From: Hydrogenothermaceae bacterium
GTDB lineage: Bacteria > Aquificota > Aquificia > Aquificales > Hydrogenothermaceae
Length of the DNA: 35,109 bases
Assembly (NCBI GenBank): GCA_015490675.1
Contig: WFXI01000236.1
Location: forward strand, 1 to 35,109
Reading direction: 5' to 3'
Each line of letters starts with the position of its first letter. The first letter of the stretch is position 1. The translations under genes were made by a program, and so were the position numbers. Shown here piece after piece: positions 28,981 to 35,109 of the stretch. The notes beneath the pieces were generated by a model, which was not told the origin of the DNA, did no database searches, and was given only the letters and a program-made list of their open reading frames with translations.

Positions 28981-30993
28981 ATGTCTGAATGTAAATTTTC
29001 AGATATTGATACTCTATGTGTCAATACTATCAGAGTTCTTTCCTTAGACCAAGTTCAAACTGCAAAATCAGGACATCCAGGAATGCCACTTGGAGCTGCA
29101 CCTGTAGCTTATGTTCTATGGGATAGATTTTTAAAACACAACCCGAAAAATCCAAACTGGTTTAATAGAGATAGATTTATACTTTCTGCTGGACATGCTT
29201 CTGCTCTTTTATACTCTCTGCTCCATTTGTATGGATATGATTTACCTCTTGAAGAATTAAAAAGATTTAGACAGTGGGGAAGTAAAACACCAGGACATCC
29301 AGAATATGGGCATACTCCAGGAGTAGAAGCTACAACTGGACCATTAGGACAGGGATTTGGAATGGGCGTTGGTATGGCAATAGCTGAATGTTATATGGCT
29401 AATTACTTTAATAGAGATGGATTTAATGTAGTTGACCATTATACCTACGCCCTTGTATCAGATGGAGATTTAATGGAAGGAATTTCTTATGAAGCTGCTG
29501 CATTGGCAGGTAGATTAAAACTTGGAAAACTCATCTATATTTATGATGATAATGGAATAACAATAGATGGAAAAACAGATATTGCATGGAATGAAGATAT
29601 AGAACTTCGTTTTAAGGCAGCTGGATGGCATGTAATAACAGTTCCAGATGGAAATGATTTAGAAGCAGTTTATGGAGCTATAAAAGCTGCTCAAGATGAA
29701 AAAGAAAAACCATCTTTAATAAGAGTAAAAACCCACATTGGTTGTTGCTCTCCAAAACAGGATAATCCAGCTGTTCACGGAGCACCTATGTCAGATGAAG
29801 AAGCTAAAGCTACAAAGAAAGCTTTTGGATTTCCTGAAGATAAGATGTTTTATATTCCAGAAGAAGCTTTAAATCACTTTAGAGAAGCTATAGAAAGAGG
29901 AAAAAAGCAGGAAGAAGAATGGAACAAAATGTTTTCCGAATATGAAAGGGCATATCCAGAGCTTGCAAAGGAATTTAAACAATGGATAAATGGAGAACTT
30001 CCAGAAGATTTATTTGATGATATGCCACAATTTGAAGCAGGAAAATCTGTAGCAACAAGATCTGCTTCTGGGGAAGTTTTAAATAAACTTGCAGATAAAT
30101 TACCTAATATAATTGGTGGTTCTGCAGACTTAGCATCTTCAAATAAAGTTGTTTTAAAAGGGAAAGGAGACTTTTATTGCGATAGTCCTTCAGGGAGAAA
30201 TATCCATTTTGGTATTAGAGAACATGCTATGGGAACTGCTGTAAATGGAATGGCACTTCATGGAGGAATAATACCTTTTGGAGCTACATTCTTTGTTTTT
30301 ACAAACTACATGAGAGCATCTATTAGACTAGCAGCACTTATGGACATACACTCTATCTTTGTATTTACCCACGATAGTATTGGTGTTGGAGAAGATGGTC
30401 CAACACATCAGCCTATAGAGCACTTAATGGCATTTAGAATTATGCCAAATATGACCTTAATAAGACCTGCAGATGCAAATGAAACAGTAAAAGCCTGGGA
30501 AATAGCTATAAAAAGGAAAAAACCTGTAATGCTTGTTTTAACAAGACAAAATGTTCCCGTAATTGATAAGTCTAAATACCCTGTTGGAGAAGGGGTAGAA
30601 AAGGGAGCTTACTTATTAGTTGAATATGAAAATCCAGATGTGGTTTTAATTGGTACAGGTTCAGAAGTTCATCTTTGTATAGAAGCTTCAGAGAAATTAA
30701 AAGAAAAAAGTATAAAGGCAAATGTAGTTTCTATGCCTTCTTGGGAATTGTTCTTTGAACAGGATAAAGAATACCAAAATAAAGTAATACCTAAAGATGT
30801 TCCAAAAGTTGTAGTTGAAGCAGGAGTAAAAACTGGTTGGAGAGATGTTGTTGGAGAAAATGCAGTTATAATAGGACTTGAAGGATATGGAGCTTCTGCA
30901 CCTGGAAATGTTCTAATGGAAAAGTTTGGTTTTACTGTAGAAAATGTAGTAAATAATGCTCTAGAAATTCTAAATCAAAAAGTAACTAACTAA
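28981..30993 (+). CDS. tkt: Transketolase
   Basis: [19 protein letters not shown]...[19 protein letters not shown]...[15 protein letters not shown]. Confidence 0.97.
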   Translation: MSECKFSDIDTLCVNTIRVLSLDQVQTAKSGHPGMPLGAAPVAYVLWDRFLKHNPKNPNWFNRDRFILSAGHASALLYSLLHLYGYDLPLEELKRFRQWGSKTPGHPEYGHTPGVEATTGPLGQGFGMGVGMAIAECYMANYFNRDGFNVVDHYTYALVSDGDLMEGISYEAAALAGRLKLGKLIYIYDDNGITIDGKTDIAWNEDIELRFKAAGWHVITVPDGNDLEAVYGAIKAAQDEKEKPSLIRVKTHIGCCSPKQDNPAVHGAPMSDEEAKATKKAFGFPEDKMFYIPEEALNHFREAIERGKKQEEEWNKMFSEYERAYPELAKEFKQWINGELPEDLFDDMPQFEAGKSVATRSASGEVLNKLADKLPNIIGGSADLASSNKVVLKGKGDFYCDSPSGRNIHFGIREHAMGTAVNGMALHGGIIPFGATFFVFTNYMRASIRLAALMDIHSIFVFTHDSIGVGEDGPTHQPIEHLMAFRIMPNMTLIRPADANETVKAWEIAIKRKKPVMLVLTRQNVPVIDKSKYPVGEGVEKGAYLLVEYENPDVVLIGTGSEVHLCIEASEKLKEKSIKANVVSMPSWELFFEQDKEYQNKVIPKDVPKVVVEAGVKTGWRDVVGENAVIIGLEGYGASAPGNVLMEKFGFTVENVVNNALEILNQKVTN

Positions 30994-31002
30994 AAAAATC
31001 TC

Positions 31003-31025
31003 AGGGGGGTTTTATTCCCCTTTTT
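31003..31025 (+). terminator. Rho-independent terminator after tkt
   Basis: AGGGGggttttattCCCCT followed by T-run. Confidence 0.65.
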
Positions 31026-31038
31026 CACAAAAATTTCC

Positions 31039-31066
31039 TTGCAAGTTTAACAATTTAATGTATAGT
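31039..31066 (+). promoter_or_regulatory. Candidate promoter of hemN
   Basis: TTGCAA (31039-31044), 16-nt spacer, TATAGT (31061-31066). Confidence 0.55.
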
Positions 31067-31101
31067 ATATTTTTAACCACTAACTATATGGAGATTTAAA
31101 A

Positions 31102-32487
31102 ATGTCTGTTTTGCCTCAAGATGTTAAGTTTGACATAGATTTAATCAAAAAGTATGCAAAACCTGCCCCAAGATACACAAGTTATCCAACAGCTCAAGAA
31201 TTTACAGAAGAATTTACTGCAGAAGACTATAAGCAAAAACTAATAGAGTCAAATGAAAGGAAAACACCTTTATCTTTATATTTTCATATACCATTTTGTG
31301 AGGAAGCCTGTCATTTTTGTGGATGTAATGTAATTATCACACGAAGAAAAGAAGTTTCTAATCCATATTTAGAGCATGTATATAAAGAAATGGATATAGC
31401 TTCTAAATATATAGATAAAGATAGAAAAGTCGTTCAACTACACTGGGGAGGAGGAACACCTAATTACTTAGAAGATGACCAAACAGTCCATCTATTTAAT
31501 GAAATAAAGAAAAGATTTAACTTTGACGAAAATGCAGAAATTTCTATAGAAATAGACCCGAGACATGTAGATAGAGACAGGATATTCTTACTTAGAGAAC
31601 TTGGATTTAATAGAATAAGTTTTGGAATTCAGGATTTTAATCCAAAAGTGCAACAGGCTGTTAATAGAATTCAACCAGAGGAAATGATATTTAATGTAAT
31701 GAGATGGATTAGGGAAGCTGAATTTGAAAGTGTAAATATAGATTTAATATATGGTCTTCCATATCAAACACTGGAAACATTCACAGACACAGTAGAAAAA
31801 ACTATAAAATTAAATCCCGATAGAATAGCAAACTTTAACTTCGCTTATGTACCATGGCTAAAAAGACTTCAAAGAATGATAGACCCAAAAACTTTACCTC
31901 CTCCAGAAGAAAAACTAGAAATTTTAAAAATGACGATAGATAAGCTAACAAAAGCAGGATACATATTTATAGGAATGGACCATTTTGCAAAACCTGATGA
32001 TGAACTTGCCGTAGCACAGAGAGAAAGAACATTGCATAGAAACTTTCAAGGATATACTACCCACGCAGAGGCAGAACTTATAGGTTTTGGAGCAACATCT
32101 ATAAGTATGCTATATGACGCATATGCACAGAATGCAAAAACATTAAGAGATTACTACGAACCAATAGAAAGAGGAGAACTTCCAACTTTAAGGGGAGTAA
32201 AACTAAACGAAGATGATATTATTAGAAGAGATGTAATTATGAGACTAATGTCTCATTTTCAACTTTACAAGGGAGAAATTGAAGAAAAATATAATATAAA
32301 CTTTGATGAATACTTTGCAGAAGAGTTAGAAAGATTAAAAGAGCAAGAACAAGATGGTCTTTTAAAAATATACAAAGATAGAATAGATGTTACCCCAGCA
32401 GGAAGACTTTTAATAAGAAACATAGCAGTTAACTTTGACATTTACACAATGGCTAAAAAAGAAAAAAGATTCTCACAGGCTATTTAA
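31102..32487 (+). CDS. hemN: Oxygen-independent coproporphyrinogen III oxidase (radical SAM)
   Basis: [51 protein letters not shown]. Confidence 0.96.
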   Translation: MSVLPQDVKFDIDLIKKYAKPAPRYTSYPTAQEFTEEFTAEDYKQKLIESNERKTPLSLYFHIPFCEEACHFCGCNVIITRRKEVSNPYLEHVYKEMDIASKYIDKDRKVVQLHWGGGTPNYLEDDQTVHLFNEIKKRFNFDENAEISIEIDPRHVDRDRIFLLRELGFNRISFGIQDFNPKVQQAVNRIQPEEMIFNVMRWIREAEFESVNIDLIYGLPYQTLETFTDTVEKTIKLNPDRIANFNFAYVPWLKRLQRMIDPKTLPPPEEKLEILKMTIDKLTKAGYIFIGMDHFAKPDDELAVAQRERTLHRNFQGYTTHAEAELIGFGATSISMLYDAYAQNAKTLRDYYEPIERGELPTLRGVKLNEDDIIRRDVIMRLMSHFQLYKGEIEEKYNINFDEYFAEELERLKEQEQDGLLKIYKDRIDVTPAGRLLIRNIAVNFDIYTMAKKEKRFSQAI

Positions 32488-32498
32488 GGAGAGGATAG

Positions 32499-33158
32499 AT
32501 GAAGATGGTTGTATATTTAGCTTTATTTTTATTTAGCTTTACTTTTGCATATGAAGAAGGACAACTTATAGGTAAAAAAGCTCCAGATTTTACATTTTTA
32601 GGAGAGGAGTGTATTTACTATCCAACAGATATTTATTACAGAGAGAACGGAGAAATTAAGAAAAGATGTAAAGAATACCATCTAAAAGATATACTCAAAA
32701 AAGGAAAACCAGTTGTTATTATATTTTGGGCAATCGGAGATAGGGCTGGAACTTACTATTTCTTACCTGAAATGAATAAACTTTATGATAAATATAAAGA
32801 TAAAGTAGAATTTATGGCAGTATTACTTTCAAAGTCCGACGGTAAGGAAGTTCAGGAAGCAAAAAAATTCATTCCTCTAAAAATTCCAGTTTATAGAGCT
32901 TATAGTGACGCAATAGTTAACTACAATATATCTAAAATTGATGTTCCTTATTTAGTATTTATAACTCCAGATGGAAAAATCCAAAGAGTTTTACTTAGAC
33001 CAGAATCAACCACAAGATTAATAGAAGATAAAGAAGGAGTTCACAATTATAAACCAACAAAAGAACAACTATCTCAAGATAGATTTGCAATTCATAAAGA
33101 TATAATAGCCCAAAGTATCAAAGACATAGAAAAATTCATACAACAACTAATTAAATAA
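32499..33158 (+). CDS. Secreted thioredoxin-fold/redoxin-like protein lacking CxxC
   Basis: Signal peptide; GKKAPDFTF...GKPVVIIFWAIGDRAGTYYFLPEMNKLYDKYKDKVEFMAVLLS...VPYLVFITPDGKI. Confidence 0.8.
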   Translation: MKMVVYLALFLFSFTFAYEEGQLIGKKAPDFTFLGEECIYYPTDIYYRENGEIKKRCKEYHLKDILKKGKPVVIIFWAIGDRAGTYYFLPEMNKLYDKYKDKVEFMAVLLSKSDGKEVQEAKKFIPLKIPVYRAYSDAIVNYNISKIDVPYLVFITPDGKIQRVLLRPESTTRLIEDKEGVHNYKPTKEQLSQDRFAIHKDIIAQSIKDIEKFIQQLIK

Positions 33159-34159
33159 TGAAATTTGTTATCTGGCAAACTGCCTTCTTAGGGGATTTAA
33201 TCTTAACTACTCCCCTTATTTCTTCTTTGAAGGCTTTATATCCAGATAGCCATATATCACTAATAGCAAAGCCTTTTGGAAAAGAAGTTTTAAAAAATAA
33301 TCCTTACTTAGATGAACTAATAATTTTTGATAAAAAAAAGCAGTCTACGTTTTCATTAATAAAAAAACTTAAAGTATCAAAATTTGATATAGCAATTTCA
33401 CCTCATAGGTCTCACAGAGCTTCATATTCCCTATTTTTAGCAAGGATTCCAGAAAGAATAGGCTTTGATAAAGCAGGTTTTTCTTTTTTATACACAAAAA
33501 GGGCAAAACATACATTTGATGGAACCCACGAAATAGATAGGAACTTCAGACTTTTGGAGTTTTTACCTAATTTTGATAAAAATAAACTTCAAAAGTATCC
33601 TCAAATTTTCTTAACAGAAGAAGAAAACAATTTTTATAAAAACTTTACCCTTGAAAAAAACAATTACATTGTAGTTGCTCCAGGTTCAAAATGGCAAACA
33701 AAAAAATGGACAGAAGAAGGTTTTAGAGAAGTTATAAAAAGATTATCAGAGGATTTTAAAATAGTTTTAATTGGAGGAAAAGAAGACATTCAAACATCAG
33801 AAAAAATTTTGGAAGGTTTAAATATTAAAAATATAATAAATATAACAGGAAAAACTAATCTAAGACAAAGTTTTTCAATAATAAAAAATGCGAAGGCATT
33901 AATATCTAATGACTCTGCACCTGTTCATATGGCAGTTGCATTTAACACACCAGTTGTTGATATATATGGTCCAACAACAACAGATTTAGGGTTTTACCCT
34001 TATAGAAATGGAATTGTAGTAGAAATAAAAAACTTAAATTGTAGACCTTGCGGATTACACGGACATAATCAATGTCCAGAAAAGCATTTTAAGTGTATGA
34101 AGTTGATTTCACCAGATATGGTAATAAATTCTCTAGAAAAACTTTTATCAAGGAATTAA
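33158..34159 (+). CDS. waaF: Glycosyltransferase family 9 / LPS heptosyltransferase II-like
   Basis: WQTAFLGDLILTTPLISSLKALYPDSHISLI...PGSKWQTKKWTEEGF...ISNDSAPVHMAVAFNTPVVDIYGPTT. Confidence 0.9.
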   Translation: MKFVIWQTAFLGDLILTTPLISSLKALYPDSHISLIAKPFGKEVLKNNPYLDELIIFDKKKQSTFSLIKKLKVSKFDIAISPHRSHRASYSLFLARIPERIGFDKAGFSFLYTKRAKHTFDGTHEIDRNFRLLEFLPNFDKNKLQKYPQIFLTEEENNFYKNFTLEKNNYIVVAPGSKWQTKKWTEEGFREVIKRLSEDFKIVLIGGKEDIQTSEKILEGLNIKNIINITGKTNLRQSFSIIKNAKALISNDSAPVHMAVAFNTPVVDIYGPTTTDLGFYPYRNGIVVEIKNLNCRPCGLHGHNQCPEKHFKCMKLISPDMVINSLEKLLSRN

Positions 34160-35109
34160 ATGAGATTAACATTTAAAGATAAACAAGAATATAAAAACTA
34201 CTTTTTACCTCTTATAGAAGCAGAAAGAAAAGCAGAAAAAGAATTTCATATTAATGAAATAAAGAAATTATCAGGAAAAGAAAGAGAAAAGAAAGGAAGA
34301 GCAATATTAAACTGTAAAGCAAAATTTTTAGGAGATTATATAGGAGGTTTTTATCTATACAAATTCTCAAGGAGTCAAATGCCTAAACATCAAATAAATG
34401 TTGGAGATTTAGTTCTTGTAAGTAAAAAAAATCCTCTAAAAGATGGAATTGAAGCAACAGTTTTAGAGAAAGGAAGTAAATATTTAACTTTAGTTATATC
34501 TCAAAAATTAAATGTAAAACCAAAATATAGAATAGACCTTTATGTAAATGACATTACCTTTAAAAGAATGGAAGAAGCTTTAGAAGATTTTACCAACAAC
34601 AAAAACACCTTTAATGAAGAGATAATTTTAGGCAAAAAGAAGCCAGAATATACAGATAACAATTTAAATATAGAGTTTCAAAACAAAAACTTAAATCAGT
34701 ATCAAAAAGAAGCAGTAGAAAAATCAATCTTTGCAAAAGAACTTTTTCTGATTCACGGTCCACCAGGAACAGGTAAAACAACAACTTTAATAGAAAGTAT
34801 TATTCAGCATATAAAATTAGGAAAGAAAATATTAGCCACTGCAGATAGCAATACTGCTGTAGATAATTTAGTTGAGGGACTTTTAAAATACAATGTTAAT
34901 CTAGTAAGAATAGGACATCCAGCAAGAGTTAGAGAAGATATTTTGTCTCAATCTTTAGATATAAAGTTAACCAAGCACAAAAAATATCAAAAAATTAGAG
35001 AATTAGAAAATAAAATTCAAAAACTAAAAGCAGAACAAGAACAATTCCAAAAACCAGTTCCATCAAAAAGAAGAGGGTTAACAGATGAAGAAATTGTTAT
35101 GTATGCAAA
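34160..35109 (+). CDS. SF1 DNA/RNA helicase (IGHMBP2/AAA_11-like), truncated at window end
   Basis: Manual translation from ATG 34160: MRLTFKDKQEYKNYFLPLIEAERKAEKEF...LNQYQKEAVEKSIFAKELFLIHGPPGTGKTTTLIESI...ATADSNTAVDNLVEGLL. Confidence 0.88.
   Translation, partial: MRLTFKDKQEYKNYFLPLIEAERKAEKEFHINEIKKLSGKEREKKGRAILNCKAKFLGDYIGGFYLYKFSRSQMPKHQINVGDLVLVSKKNPLKDGIEATVLEKGSKYLTLVISQKLNVKPKYRIDLYVNDITFKRMEEALEDFTNNKNTFNEEIILGKKKPEYTDNNLNIEFQNKNLNQYQKEAVEKSIFAKELFLIHGPPGTGKTTTLIESIIQHIKLGKKILATADSNTAVDNLVEGLLKYNVNLVRIGHPARVREDILSQSLDIKLTKHKKYQKIRELENKIQKLKAEQEQFQKPVPSKRRGLTDEEIVMYA

Overview
AT-rich bacterial chromosome segment. Gene content and order suggest a thermophilic Aquificota (Hydrogenothermaceae/Sulfurihydrogenibium-like); this is inferred and no search was run. 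Positions 1-15652 hold a continuous, ordinary ribosomal superoperon: 3' end of tuf, then the S10, spc and alpha gene blocks with secY-adk-map-infA, ending in rplQ and a YggT-family gene. Two genes missing from the ORF track, rpmD and rpmJ, are present. Positions 15649-27481 are accessory: an uncharacterised two-gene membrane/GAF-like pair, an aldo/keto reductase with an AIG2-like protein, and a tightly packed minus-strand five-gene cluster (18748-21709). That cluster encodes an unknown 230-aa protein, a diverged RAMP/Csm5-like protein without neighbouring cas genes or a CRISPR array, an archaeal-type prefoldin alpha, an untracked 57-aa protein resembling the C-terminal half of prefoldin beta, and a secreted YfdX-family protein. 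It has its own candidate promoter and operator palindrome and is the best candidate for an undescribed system. Next come a porin/DUF2325/diheme-cytochrome operon and a divergent FMN-binding/membrane-protein operon. Positions 27586-35109 are mostly housekeeping: der, tkt, hemN, a thioredoxin-fold protein lacking CxxC, a heptosyltransferase, and a truncated SF1 helicase. All homology calls come from reading the proteins by eye.
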